From Roseiarcus sp963836695 (GTDB lineage Bacteria > Pseudomonadota > Alphaproteobacteria > Rhizobiales > Beijerinckiaceae), in contig CAWIKX010000013.1 in the NCBI GenBank assembly GCA_963836695.1, forward strand, positions 1 through 64,000: 64,000 nucleotides of DNA, written 5' to 3'. Below, in pieces: positions 7,369 through 16,636 of this stretch. The translations under genes and the position numbers were made by a program. How positions within the stretch are numbered: the first letter of the stretch is position 1; each line of letters opens with the position of its first letter. Under the pieces are notes generated by a model, which did not search any database, had not been told where the DNA came from, and saw nothing but the letters and a program-made list of their open reading frames with translations.

Positions 7369-8895
7369 TTACTCATCCAAATCGTCGTCAGGCCTATTCG
7401 CGTCCCCGGCCTTTCCCTGGCTCATTTTTAGGGCGTCGCGATAGAGAAAGGGAACCCAAAACGTTGGTTCTTCCCTGGAACCCTTGCGTTGGAAAAAACC
7501 GATCCTTACCAAATCTTCGGCAAGCGCCTGCGCGTCCGCCTGGGACTGACCACCCCAAATTTCGGCCAGACTCGACAATGTTTGCTCTGTTTTCTCCCCC
7601 TCCAATTTTGCTAAAAATGGCTTCTTTTCAGGATATTCCGCATAGATGGTCTGAATTAGTCTCGCGGTTGAGACGGACGGAAGCGCGGCCTTGAAAACCG
7701 ATCGATCGAATAAGCGATTTTCTTGCGGGACGGGGTTCCCTTGCTCCAGACGTTTAACCTCTTCCTCGCGGAGGGTGTTCAAAAGATGAATGACTTCCCT
7801 CGGCGCTGTCTTTCCCGTCCCATCTGCGCAACGGCTAAGAATCCAGTCTAAAGTTGGTGGCTTCCTTGAACCCTGATCAATCTGTTTGGGGACTAATTTG
7901 TAAAACAATTCAATCTGCTCCTCAAAATTATTCAGGACACTGTTTTTCTCTATATTGAACTCCACGCATATTGACTTATTGTCAACAATTCTCCTTATAA
8001 TTAGATTAAGCAACGCCGACTGCGACCATCCAATGACAATATCTTTGGTTATGTGGCTAGCTTCCCTGAAGCCCTCGTCAACAATATCTTGCCATATATC
8101 CGATCTAATAAAAATCTTCAGTTTTATCTTGGTCAGGCCTCCAAAATCCATATATACTCTGAAAAGAGCTCGGAGAGCATTTTTTTCTAGGTTATGAGTT
8201 TCGGCAAACGCAACATCTAATCTATCTAACAGCACCCACACTTCGAAGTTAGCCTGGGCTAGGCCACGCTCCACCGATTTTACTAGGCGATCTATTGATA
8301 CGACGCCCTTGGCCTTGTCGCTATCATTTGGCTCGCTCGGCGCAATTGTCACGGATAGGTTTGGTGCGCCGGTTGTTGGATCTATGGAAAATTGCGTTCC
8401 CAGCTGCTTTGGATCGACCCACCGCCGCACATAATTAAGTGCTCTGCGAAGAAGCCTCGATAGATCTAATGTGTCCTCGATAAATCCCTGATCGATCAAT
8501 CTAGTCCTAACATCGTCTATATAGCTGTTACTAATACCATAATCGTGTGCTGTTTCAATAATGATGGTAATTATATATAATTTCCATAAATGAATAAATT
8601 CCCTCTCTTTTGTCGGAGGGTCCGTGGTTAGTTCTTTGAAGACAGGAGTTCCCCGCGGTTTCTCTGCTGCGACGAGAAGTACGCCTCTATCAAAAAACTC
8701 GCTGCTCTTTGCTATAAGAAGAGAATATATCGCGCTCTTTCCAGTCCCTTTGTCTCCTTTTATAACATCAATTTCTCCACGATATATCCTGTGCCATTGG
8801 TCGGTCTCGACAAAATAACGAGCCAGCCGTGCCGTTTCCTCCTCGGCGATTCGAGCGCCGAAAGTAGTATCGCGCAACAGCTCGCGTCGTTCCAC
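7369..8895 (-). CDS. P-loop ATPase, Sll1717 family (possible defence cargo)
   Basis: A 508-residue STAND/KAP-like P-loop ATPase. Walker A is GDKGTGKS at residues 47-54, after the typical FVETDQWHRIYRGEIDVIKG lead-in. A Walker B-like strand (FEVWVLLDRLDVAF) and a sensor-like FIRSDIW follow. The C-terminus is helical with a basic-acidic tail. The start is a GTG at 8895, because an in-frame stop lies 15 bases upstream. Codon use is clearly more AT-rich than in the neighbours, with many ATA and TTA codons, a sign of recent transfer. Such ATPases occur alone or with nucleases in defence islands, but the role is not established here. Confidence 0.75.
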   Translation of the reverse strand: MERRELLRDTTFGARIAEEETARLARYFVETDQWHRIYRGEIDVIKGDKGTGKSAIYSLLIAKSSEFFDRGVLLVAAEKPRGTPVFKELTTDPPTKEREFIHLWKLYIITIIIETAHDYGISNSYIDDVRTRLIDQGFIEDTLDLSRLLRRALNYVRRWVDPKQLGTQFSIDPTTGAPNLSVTIAPSEPNDSDKAKGVVSIDRLVKSVERGLAQANFEVWVLLDRLDVAFAETHNLEKNALRALFRVYMDFGGLTKIKLKIFIRSDIWQDIVDEGFREASHITKDIVIGWSQSALLNLIIRRIVDNKSICVEFNIEKNSVLNNFEEQIELFYKLVPKQIDQGSRKPPTLDWILSRCADGTGKTAPREVIHLLNTLREEEVKRLEQGNPVPQENRLFDRSVFKAALPSVSTARLIQTIYAEYPEKKPFLAKLEGEKTEQTLSSLAEIWGGQSQADAQALAEDLVRIGFFQRKGSREEPTFWVPFLYRDALKMSQGKAGDANRPDDDLDE

Positions 8896-10095
8896 GGCCG
8901 GCAGCCTTCATTTTTCAGCTTCGTTGAAACCGCAATGGCTACTCTTGCGGCAACCCGCCGGCAAGTCCGCGTCGCCCTAAGCCTGCAGCCGGCGACGGCC
9001 ACCGGGTGGAGCTCGCGGACCGCCCTCTGGTCGAGATCGTTCGCGGGGAGGCGCGCTTGTTGGCCCGTCCCCGATCGTCTTCCAGCTCGGCCGTGTCACT
9101 CGTCCGATGCCCTCGCGACGGTCCTCGGGGAGGGCCCACTGACGGCTTTCGCCGCCGCCTGCTATCCATTGCCCTCCCGATGGCGGATGACCGCCCATGG
9201 GCCGCGCCTGAGTCTTGCCCCCGGCTTTGATCGGGGGGCGGCCGCTCCCCTCCAGGCGGCGGGTTCCAGCCGGTCCTAGGAAGCCAGCCCCGCGGCTCTC
9301 GACCGCGGGCTCGACCGCCAGCTCGACCACAAGCCCCCGATCGCCAGCTCGACCGCGACCGGGCGGCAGCGTCTTTCTGCGGCGAGACCGCCTGCTTGCC
9401 CCCGACTGCGATCCGGGGCTAAACTGTTCACCGGGTCTCGCTCCGACGTTCCCCGGACTGCTTCAAGCGCATCCGATCGAGGGGCAGGAAACGGGCCGCG
9501 AAAGGCTCTTGCCATTGATCGAAAGGCCTTTCGCCCGGATTTAAGCGTAGCGCCCGCCCTCGCGAGAGCGGGATTTATTGCCCTATAGAGACAGAATATT
9601 CGGAATTTCTTTTAATACTGTCCAAGGCGACAGTAGAGCGCATGTAATGCGGTCCTAACGATCGCGTATAGCGCTTGCGCACTTTTCCGTCGACTCGAGC
9701 GCGGTAATCGCCACGGTTTTGCCTTGATCGGACTTGCGCGGGGTGTTGGCCCCCGAAAAGCTTGGATTTCCTTGGATCTCTCGACCGAATCGTGACTTAT
9801 CAATGAGTTACACTGATTTTTCGCGAGAAAAAAATTCTCGCGCCCTTTTCCGCACAAAGGCCTAGGACTTGGGCGCAGTGCTGGTCCGTTCGGAAAGCGC
9901 AAGAGCGCTCATCCCATAAACTTAAGCTGATTTGTGCTTTTCCGCAATAGATTACTGTCGGAACCCTTTGTTTTTTCGATCTCTAAACCCAAGGACGCCT
10001 CGTTCTATGGCGTCAGCACCGAAGTCTTTTCCCCACCGGTTGAGGAAATCGTTGTTGGCTAAGACCCCATCGCCTTTGACGAGGCGGGAGCGAAT
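8896..10095. other. Gene-poor 1.2-kb stretch at the probable element border
   Basis: No gene is supported. 8940-9540 is very GC-rich with short imperfect repeats of the unit AGCTCGACCGC near 9297-9360. From 9560 the DNA becomes AT-richer and holds a perfect palindrome at 9822-9842. On the minus strand at about 9957-10090 one frame reads LANNDFLNRWGKDFGADAIE and ends GFRQ-stop, without a start codon. It resembles the tail of a lost gene. The stretch probably marks decay around the mobile element. Confidence 0.5.
9822..9842. repeat. Perfect inverted repeat
   Basis: Arms CGCGAGAA and TTCTCGCG are separated by five A residues. It could be a bidirectional terminator for the adenosine kinase transcript (minus strand), or a protein-binding site. 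It is the only perfect palindrome of this size noticed in the gene-poor stretch. Confidence 0.45.
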
Positions 10096-11094
10096 TTAAA
10101 ACACGACGCTGTTTTCTTTCGCCAGCCCCGCCAACGACACACTGGGCCGGGCGCCGATATGCTGAATGATCTCAGCCGCGGCCATGACGCCGAGCCGTCC
10201 GCAGGTCACCATGTCGCGTCCCCGCGCCAAGCCGGCGAGGAAGCCGGCGGCGAACATGTCGCCCGCGCCTGTTGTATCGACGAGCTTGGCGATCGGGAAT
10301 GCCGGAACCTCCCAAGTCTTGTCGCCCTTCACAACGATGCAGCCCTTTTCCGAGCGGGTGACAATTCCGAGCACGCCTTCGGCGCGCAAATTGCCGAGCG
10401 CCTCGTCAAACTCTGGCGTCTGGTACAGCGACAGGACTTCGTCGGTGTTGGCGAAGATCGTGTCGATGGTCCTCGAGCGCATGAGTTCGATGAACTCGCC
10501 GCGGAACCGGTCGACGCAGAACGAATCCGATAGAGTGAGCGCCACACTCCGGTTGGCCGCGCGGGCGATCTCTCCGGCTTTCTGGAACGCCGCCTTGGCG
10601 GCCGGGCGGTCCCACATGTAGCCCTCGAGATAGACAACCTTCGCCGACTTGACCAAAGCTTCGTCCACGTCCACGGGCGCGAGATAGGAGCTTGCGCCGA
10701 GATAGGTATTCATCGTCCGCTCGCCGTCTGGCGTCACATAGATGAAGCAGCGCCCTGTGCTCGGTCCCTGGTCGGCAGGCGAGGTCGCGAAAGCAACGCC
10801 GGTCGAGCGGATGTCGTCGGTGAATGCCGCGCCGAGCGGGTCCTGCTTCACCTTGCCGATATAGGCGGCAGAGACGCCGAATGAGGCGACCCCGACGATG
10901 GTGTTGGCGGCCGAGCCGCCTGAGATCACGCGCGGATCCACGCGGGCGGCATAGAGCGCCTCGGCGCGATCCTCGTCGATAAGATTCATCGCGCCCTTCA
11001 GCATCTCCTGGGCAGAGAGATAATTGTCGTCCGCATAGGCAAGAAGGTCGACCAGTGAATTGCCCAGCCCCAAAACCTCGACCGTCGCGCTCAT
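10096..11094 (-). CDS. Adenosine kinase-like PfkB-family sugar kinase
   Basis: A 332-residue ribokinase/PfkB-family kinase that phosphorylates adenosine or a related nucleoside with ATP. The N-terminal motif (GLGNSLVDLLAYAD), the GGSAANTI substrate loop and the C-terminal DTTGAGDMFAAGFL motif with catalytic Asp are all present. The start at 11094 is chosen because GAGAGGG lies just upstream; a longer frame to 11154 has no such site. It matches the adenosine-kinase subgroup common in Rhizobiales by its length and the VYLEGYMWD segment. The gene is monocistronic. Confidence 0.85.
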   Translation of the reverse strand: MSATVEVLGLGNSLVDLLAYADDNYLSAQEMLKGAMNLIDEDRAEALYAARVDPRVISGGSAANTIVGVASFGVSAAYIGKVKQDPLGAAFTDDIRSTGVAFATSPADQGPSTGRCFIYVTPDGERTMNTYLGASSYLAPVDVDEALVKSAKVVYLEGYMWDRPAAKAAFQKAGEIARAANRSVALTLSDSFCVDRFRGEFIELMRSRTIDTIFANTDEVLSLYQTPEFDEALGNLRAEGVLGIVTRSEKGCIVVKGDKTWEVPAFPIAKLVDTTGAGDMFAAGFLAGLARGRDMVTCGRLGVMAAAEIIQHIGARPSVSLAGLAKENSVVF

Positions 11095-11321
11095 TATCCC
11101 TCTCAAATTTCTTGCAGAAAGCGGTTCCTCGCATTGGCGAGGGGGAGCGGTCAATCCGGCCCAGGGCCGTCGCCAGCAACCTATTTACTCAAGTCGAGAA
11201 CGGATTAAGATTGGATGAGCTCAAGCTGGCTTTGGATGTCATGGTCGCGGAAGGCTGCTTGATCGATCAAGCCCGCACCCGACGCCAGGCTGCATAAAGT
11301 CTGTCGGCCGCGGAGGGAAGC

Positions 11322-12962
11322 ATGCTCGGGCTGATGCAGAGCCGCCCGCTTCTCATATCGGGCCTCGTCGACTACGCCTCGACCTGGCATGGGGAGCGGG
11401 AGATCGTATCCCGCGACGCGGACGGCGTGGTCCACCGCTCAGACTATGCCGCAGTGGCCTCGCGCGCCAAACGTCTCGCGAATGCCCTCGACGCCCTCGG
11501 GGCGGCTCGCGGGGATCGCGTCGCGACGTTCGCCTGGAACGGCTGGCGGCATCTCGAGCTCTATTATGGCGTGACCAGTTCGGGACGTGTCCTGCACACG
11601 GTCAATCCGCGTCTGTTCCCCGACCAGCTCCAATACATCATGCGCCACGCGGAAGACGCGTTTGTGTTCTTCGATCCAGTGTTCGCGCCGCTTATCGAGG
11701 CGCTCGCCCCGCGCCTCCCGCTTGTGCGCGGCTGGGTCGCGCTGTGCGAGAAAAGCGAGCTTCCCAACACGAAGCTCGAGGGGCTTCTCGCTTACGAAGA
11801 CCTCCTGGCGAAGGCTTCCCCAGACTATGAATGGCCGTTCCTCGACGAGAACACGGCCTCGACGCTCTGCTACACATCCGGCACGACCGGCAATCCGAAG
11901 GGCGTGATGTACTCTCATCGCTCGACCGTGTTGCACGCGCTCGCCGCCTGCGCAGCCGACGCGCTCGCCCTCATCGCGCGCAATTCGATCCTCACTGTGG
12001 TGCCGCTCTTCCACGCCAACGCCTGGAGCCTGCCGTTTTCCGCCGCGATGTGCGGCGCGAAGCTCGTTCTCCCTGGCCCGAGGCTAGATCCCGAAAGCCT
12101 TTACACGCTGCTCGAGAGCGAGGAGTGCACCAAGGCCTTTGGCATTCCGACGATCTGGCTGAACTTCCTCAGCTGGGTGGAAGCGAACAAGGCGAAACTC
12201 GACCTGTCCAAGCTAAAGCTCAAGCAAGTCATCTCGGGCGGAGCTGCGCCGCCCCGGGCGACGATTGAGAAGTTCCGCGAGCTGCTCGACGTCTTCTTGC
12301 TGCAGGCTTGGGGGATGACCGAGACGAGCCCGCTCGCCACCGTCGGCTCGCCGCTTGCCAAGCACACAGGCGTCAGCCCAAGCGAACTCATCGACATGCA
12401 GGCCAAGCAGGGGCGTCAGGTGTTCGGCATCGACCTTAAGCTCGTCGCCAGCGACGGGACCGCTCTGTCGCACGACGGCGTTTCGGTCGGCGAATTGAAG
12501 GTTCGGGGAAACTGGGTCATCTCGGGCTATTTCAAGGGCGAGGGCGGTGAGGTCGTGGACAAGGACGGCTGGCTCGGCACCGGCGACGTCGGGACGATTG
12601 ACGCCGACGGATACGTGCAGCTTACCGACCGGCTGAAGGACGTCATCAAATCGGGCGGCGAGTGGATCTCCTCAATCGAGATCGAGAACCTCGCCATGTC
12701 GCATCCCGACGTGTTCGAGGCTGCAGTCATCGCGGTCGAACATCCAGTCTGGCAGGAGCGCCCGCTGCTGATCGTCCATCCCCGGGAGGGGCGGAAGCCG
12801 ACCAAGGCGGCGCTCCTCAAGTTCCTCTCCGAAAAGCTGGCGAAGTGGCAGCTCCCGGATGATGTCGTGTTCGTCGAGGCTCTGCCACATACCGCGACGG
12901 GCAAGCTGCTGAAGACGGAATTGCGCCAGCGATTCCACGGACATCTCGCGGTAAGCGCGTAA
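11322..12962 (+). CDS. Medium/long-chain acyl-CoA synthetase (AMP-binding)
   Basis: A 546-residue adenylate-forming enzyme that activates a fatty acid with ATP and joins it to CoA. The AMP-binding P-loop is YTSGTTGNPKGVMYSHRS, followed by the WGMTETSP motif, GWLGTGDVG, and the hinge DRLKDVIKSGGEWISS. The C-terminal lysine region GKLLKTELR is intact. A good GGAGGG site precedes the ATG. The length and motifs fit the FadD3/AlkK-like group (E. coli-type long-chain ligases differ slightly). The acyl-chain preference cannot be read from sequence. Confidence 0.9.
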   Translation: MLGLMQSRPLLISGLVDYASTWHGEREIVSRDADGVVHRSDYAAVASRAKRLANALDALGAARGDRVATFAWNGWRHLELYYGVTSSGRVLHTVNPRLFPDQLQYIMRHAEDAFVFFDPVFAPLIEALAPRLPLVRGWVALCEKSELPNTKLEGLLAYEDLLAKASPDYEWPFLDENTASTLCYTSGTTGNPKGVMYSHRSTVLHALAACAADALALIARNSILTVVPLFHANAWSLPFSAAMCGAKLVLPGPRLDPESLYTLLESEECTKAFGIPTIWLNFLSWVEANKAKLDLSKLKLKQVISGGAAPPRATIEKFRELLDVFLLQAWGMTETSPLATVGSPLAKHTGVSPSELIDMQAKQGRQVFGIDLKLVASDGTALSHDGVSVGELKVRGNWVISGYFKGEGGEVVDKDGWLGTGDVGTIDADGYVQLTDRLKDVIKSGGEWISSIEIENLAMSHPDVFEAAVIAVEHPVWQERPLLIVHPREGRKPTKAALLKFLSEKLAKWQLPDDVVFVEALPHTATGKLLKTELRQRFHGHLAVSA

Positions 12963-13207
12963 GTTCGCCCGCGATCGCACTGAGATCGCCGCAGTGCGCG
13001 CCCTTGACTTTGCGCCGGCTCAAGTCCACATGGAGGCCAATCCGCCATCGTGCGGTCATTGGCGTTTTGGCCGCGTGAAGGACTTTCTGTCCGCCTGCCG
13101 ATCGCCCTTTTATCTTCCTTCGACGTCCGGACACGCGGGGCGTTTCCTAACCCCCAGCCGCTATAGGCGCGTCTTGCGTCGCCGCGGCATTTTGAAAGAC
13201 TTTCACC

Positions 13208-14536
13208 TTGGATAATTTTAACGGGTTCGGCCTTGCCGCGCCCCTCAATACGGCGCTGGCCAAGCTTGGCTTTGCGCTTCCAACCCCAATTCAGGTTCAG
13301 GCCATCCCGCCCTTGATAAAGGGCCGGGACCTCATCGGCATCGCTCAGACAGGCACCGGCAAAACGGCGGCCTTTGCGTTGCCGATCCTCAACAAGATCG
13401 TGACGGACCGTCGCGCAGCGCCGAAGGGCGGAGCACGCGTGCTGGTGCTGAGCCCGACGCGCGAACTCGCGAGCCAGATCGCCCAGAGCTTCCGCGACCT
13501 GTCCGACGGGCTTGGCCTGAAGATCGCGGTCGTGTTCGGCGGCGTGCCGCACGGCGCTCAGATTCGCGCGCTTCAAGCCGGCCTCGACGTGCTGGTCGCA
13601 ACGCCGGGCCGGCTCCTCGATCATCTCGACGCTGGCGTCGCGCGTCTCAACGCGGTCGAGTTTTTGGTGCTCGACGAAGTCGACCAGATGCTCGACCTCG
13701 GCTTCGTCAAGCCGATCCGCCGCATCGTCCGGGAATTGCCCAGGCAGCGGCAGAACCTGTTCTTCTCTGCGACGATGCCCACGGACATTCGCGCGCTCGC
13801 CGGCGAATTGCTGAGGGACCCGATTGAGGTCTCGGTGACGCCGGCGGCGAAGACCGCCGACCGCGTCGAGCATAACGTTCTTCTTATCGAAGCGGCCAAG
13901 AAACGCGACCTGCTGGTCGAACTGTTCAACGATGCCGAACTAACGCGTGTCCTCGTCTTCACCCGCACCAAGCACGGCGCCGACCGCGTCGCCCGCACTC
14001 TCGACGAGGCGGGCATCGACGCTTCCGCCATTCATGGCAATAAGAGCCAGGGGCAGCGCGAGCGCGCCTTAGCCGCGTTCCGCGGGGGGGAGACGCGGGC
14101 GTTGGTTGCGACCGATATCGCAGCGCGCGGCATCGACATCGACGGCGTCAGCCACGTCGTCAATTTTGAACTGCCGCAGGTCGCCGAGGCCTATGTCCAT
14201 CGCATCGGCCGCACGGCGCGAGCGGGCAAAGCTGGCCAGGCGATTTCGTTCTGCGACCATGAAGAACGCGATCTTCTGCGGGCGATCGAGCGCCTGACGC
14301 GGCTCACTCTGTTCAAGACCGATCGTCGCGGCGCAGCCGGTCCGAAGCCCGCGCCCGTCGTGCGGAAGGTGGCTGCCGTGGCCGTGGCGGCGCCGTCGTC
14401 GAAGCGTCCGCATCACGGGCCGCATCGGGACGCACGAGGCGGCAGGCCCGTCGCCGTCGAGACTCGATCGAGCCACCGTCCGAACTTTCGCTCGGTCGGC
14501 GCGCGCCTTGGGCGTGAGGTCAAAGGTCGGCGCTGA
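13208..14536 (+). CDS. DEAD-box RNA helicase (RhlE-like)
   Basis: A 442-residue ATP-dependent RNA helicase. The Q motif (GFALPTPIQVQAIP), motif I AQTGTGKT, Ia PTRELA, motif II DEVD (variant of DEAD), motif III SAT and motif VI HRIGRTARAG are all present. The Arg/Pro/Ala-rich tail from about residue 375 is typical of RhlE proteins. The start is TTG at 13208; no ATG lies near it. The 3' end overlaps the opposing aconitase X small gene by 17 bases. It probably acts in ribosome assembly or RNA turnover. Confidence 0.9.
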   Translation: MDNFNGFGLAAPLNTALAKLGFALPTPIQVQAIPPLIKGRDLIGIAQTGTGKTAAFALPILNKIVTDRRAAPKGGARVLVLSPTRELASQIAQSFRDLSDGLGLKIAVVFGGVPHGAQIRALQAGLDVLVATPGRLLDHLDAGVARLNAVEFLVLDEVDQMLDLGFVKPIRRIVRELPRQRQNLFFSATMPTDIRALAGELLRDPIEVSVTPAAKTADRVEHNVLLIEAAKKRDLLVELFNDAELTRVLVFTRTKHGADRVARTLDEAGIDASAIHGNKSQGQRERALAAFRGGETRALVATDIAARGIDIDGVSHVVNFELPQVAEAYVHRIGRTARAGKAGQAISFCDHEERDLLRAIERLTRLTLFKTDRRGAAGPKPAPVVRKVAAVAVAAPSSKRPHHGPHRDARGGRPVAVETRSSHRPNFRSVGARLGREVKGRR

Positions 14537-14951
14537 TCGTAGCGCCGTCCGGGCCGGCCTCCAATGTGAGGCTGGCCGCGGTCGCCAGGGCGTCCCAGTC
14601 TTCTCTATTCGCTAGGGCGACGGGACACGCGAGTCCGTAGAGTTCGGCTGCGACCATCGCGCCGACGACGACGATCGCGTCACGCTCCAGCATTAGGATC
14701 GCCGCCGGCCCCGCGCCGAGACGCAGCGCCTCGGCAAGCGTCGCGCTGCCCGAGCTCGAACCGCGCCCCGCGGGCATCATCACGACGCGACCCGCCACGT
14801 TTGCGCCCCGCTGTGGGTGTAGGCGATCGATGATCGTTCCGGTCGTCGAATCAAGGCCGCCCCAGAAGCTGAGCGGCTCGTCGAGCCTGAGAACCGGCCC
14901 GGACGCAACACCGGGAACGAGGGTAACGGCGCCGAAGGCTCGCGCATTCAT
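14520..14951 (-). CDS. Aconitase X small (swivel) subunit
   Basis: About 143 residues of the DUF126/AcnX swivel domain, the small subunit of a hydro-lyase that in bacteria dehydrates cis-3-hydroxy-L-proline. Typical segments are PLSFWGGLD, GTIIDRLHPQRG and a Ser-rich GRGSSSGS loop. The ATG at 14951 overlaps the stop of the large-subunit gene by the ATGA pattern, so the pair is translationally coupled. A longer frame begins at 14990 inside the large gene and is less likely. The partner gene is frameshifted, so the complex may not form. Confidence 0.85.
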   Translation of the reverse strand: MNARAFGAVTLVPGVASGPVLRLDEPLSFWGGLDSTTGTIIDRLHPQRGANVAGRVVMMPAGRGSSSGSATLAEALRLGAGPAAILMLERDAIVVVGAMVAAELYGLACPVALANREDWDALATAASLTLEAGPDGATISADL

Positions 14952-16188
14952 AGCCGCACAACCTTGCCTGCCCGCGCTGACGCCACACATTCGGCGAGCG
15001 ACCCATAGGCAACCTCAACTCCGAGATTGCCAGGCGCGTAATAGGCGCATTTGCCGGAATTGGTCATCACCGCTCCGACGTCCGCGCGGAGCAGCGCGCT
15101 GACATAGACGCAGGTGTCGGTGACCAGCGTGACCCGGGCGGCAGTGAGCTGCTCTTCCCAGCCGCGCGCGCGAACTTCATCCAGCGTCGCGCGGCTGCAA
15201 TTGACATAGATGTCGATGCGCGGGCGTTCGCCATCGATGAGCGGCATGAGACGGGCGAATTGCTCGAGCGAAAAATGCGGCGTGCCGAGCGAGATCGCGC
15301 CAAGCGGCGCGCCGTCCGCAACGCCTGAGAGCGAGCGCGCCGCCTCGCGCAAGTCTTCCGCCGTCAGGTGCATGCGAAGCTCCGGCGCTAGGCCCCCGAA
15401 AGCCGTCTCAAGATCCGGCGCTTCGGGCGTGACGCCCACGACATGAAACAGCGCCACCGCGCCGGACGAAGCCGCGGCGGCGCCCAGCGCCTTCAAATCA
15501 TCCTCGCTTACACCGGGCGGCAGCCCGACGATTGCCGGAATGAGGCCGCCACATCGGCGACCGATCGTATGGCCAACCGCCACCGCGAGCTGCTCATGAT
15601 CCCAGTCCTCCGGGATCGAAGCGATCTCTACAAGCGCCCGAGCAAAGCGGTTTTCAGCGAGGTGGAGGCCGTAGGCGGGGGCGCGGCCAGTCATCGCGCA
15701 GCAAAGGTCGATGAAATCGCCATAGCGATTTGTGCGCGCGCCGATCACCGAATTGGCGAAGGCGATCGCGTTCGATTCTCCCCAGGCGATCTGCGCGCCG
15801 AAGCGGGGCGCCACAGGGTCTGATAGGGTGCGCAGGTGAAGGTGGGCGCGCAGCCGAGTTCGACATGCGCGCGCATGAGTCGGGCTCCGTTCTCCCCATG
15901 CTCCTTCGTTCCGCGAAAAAGCTCAGGATGGATCAAGTCGACCGAGCCGACATTGAGCGTCGTCGGAACGCGGACCTTGCCGCCGAGTTCGATGATCCGT
16001 TCGGCGAAGTCGAGGCTGGCGCGTCCATGATAGAGGCAGCCATCGACATGCGCCGCCTCGATGTCGATGAAGGAACGCGCGTCGACCGCTTCCGCGAAGC
16101 GCACGAGCAACCGCATGGCGAAGGCTGCGCCAGAGCCATGGACGCCGCGCAGGAGTTCGCTATCGAACGAGGAAAGGTCAAGGGCCAT
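14948..16188 (-). pseudogene. Aconitase X large subunit with a frameshift
   Basis: The N-terminal part (16188 to about 15830: SELLRGVHGSGAAFAMRLLV ... LGCAPTFTCAPYQT) and the C-terminal part (about 15825 to 14948: APRFGAQIAWGESNAIAFAN ... GKVVRL) belong to one AcnX (DUF521) catalytic chain of about 410 residues. They lie in adjacent frames, so one base is missing near 15821-15835. Conserved blocks on both sides (HGSGAAFAM, CAPY, WGESNA, NSVIGARTNRYGD, NSGKCAYYAPG) are intact, meaning the break is recent or a sequencing error. The product is a cis-3-hydroxyproline dehydratase-type enzyme. Confidence 0.85.
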
Positions 16189-16282
16189 TCATGACGACGC
16201 TATCGGCGAGCGAGCGGGGCGGTCAAATGCGCCGCGAGGTGGCACTGTGCTAGATTGGAAGCGGGAGAGATTGGGACGTCGA

Positions 16283-16633
16283 ATGCCGCTCGTCGCGATC
16301 AGCGCGCGCCTACGTGCAATCTGCCTAGCGCTTCCGGAGTCGACGGAAGAGCTCATGCGGCGCGGACCGTCGTACCGCGTCGCTGACAAGATTTTCGCTC
16401 TTGAACGGCCCTGGAACGACTGGCTCGCGCTCTGGTGCAAGGTCCCGGAAGGCTCGCGGGAGATCATGCTCGAAGCGGAGCCGGCGCGATTCTTCATCCC
16501 ACCCTATTTCGGCGCCAAGGGCTGGATCGGCGTCGGACTGGACGACAAAGCTGACTGGCGCGAAGTCGAGGCTTTCGTCCGCCGCAGCTATCGGCTCGTC
16601 GCGCCAAAGCGACTCGCCAAGCTGATGGCATAA
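16283..16633 (+). CDS. MmcQ/YjbR family protein (DUF419)
   Basis: A 116-residue MmcQ/YjbR-type protein with the pattern RLRAICLALPESTEELMRRG, then FALERPWNDWLALWCKVPEG and a conserved FIPPYFGAKGWIGVGLD. The fold is CyaY-like and binds DNA in studied members. The ATG at 16283 matches the family start; the frame is open further upstream over the aconitase X promoter. It converges on hrpB with 3 bases between stops. Cellular role unknown. Confidence 0.8.
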   Translation: MPLVAISARLRAICLALPESTEELMRRGPSYRVADKIFALERPWNDWLALWCKVPEGSREIMLEAEPARFFIPPYFGAKGWIGVGLDDKADWREVEAFVRRSYRLVAPKRLAKLMA

Positions 16634-16636
16634 GGT

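Noticed and set aside
1..9000. CRISPR array near the Cas1 gene
   Set aside because: No regularly spaced direct repeats with unique spacers were seen on either side of cas1, and there is no cas2 or effector gene.
8791..9279. Plus-strand frame spanning the ATPase 5' end and the gene-poor stretch
   Set aside because: Overlaps the supported minus-strand ATPase and is low-complexity past 8940.
9957..10095. Small gene after adenosine kinase (LANNDFLNRWGKDF...)
   Set aside because: No start codon; only readthrough from the kinase stop would express it. Recorded as part of the gene-poor stretch.
12527..13873. Long minus-strand reading frame opposite the acyl-CoA synthetase and DEAD-box genes
   Set aside because: High-GC shadow of two well-supported genes on the other strand; its composition is Arg/Asp-rich without a domain.
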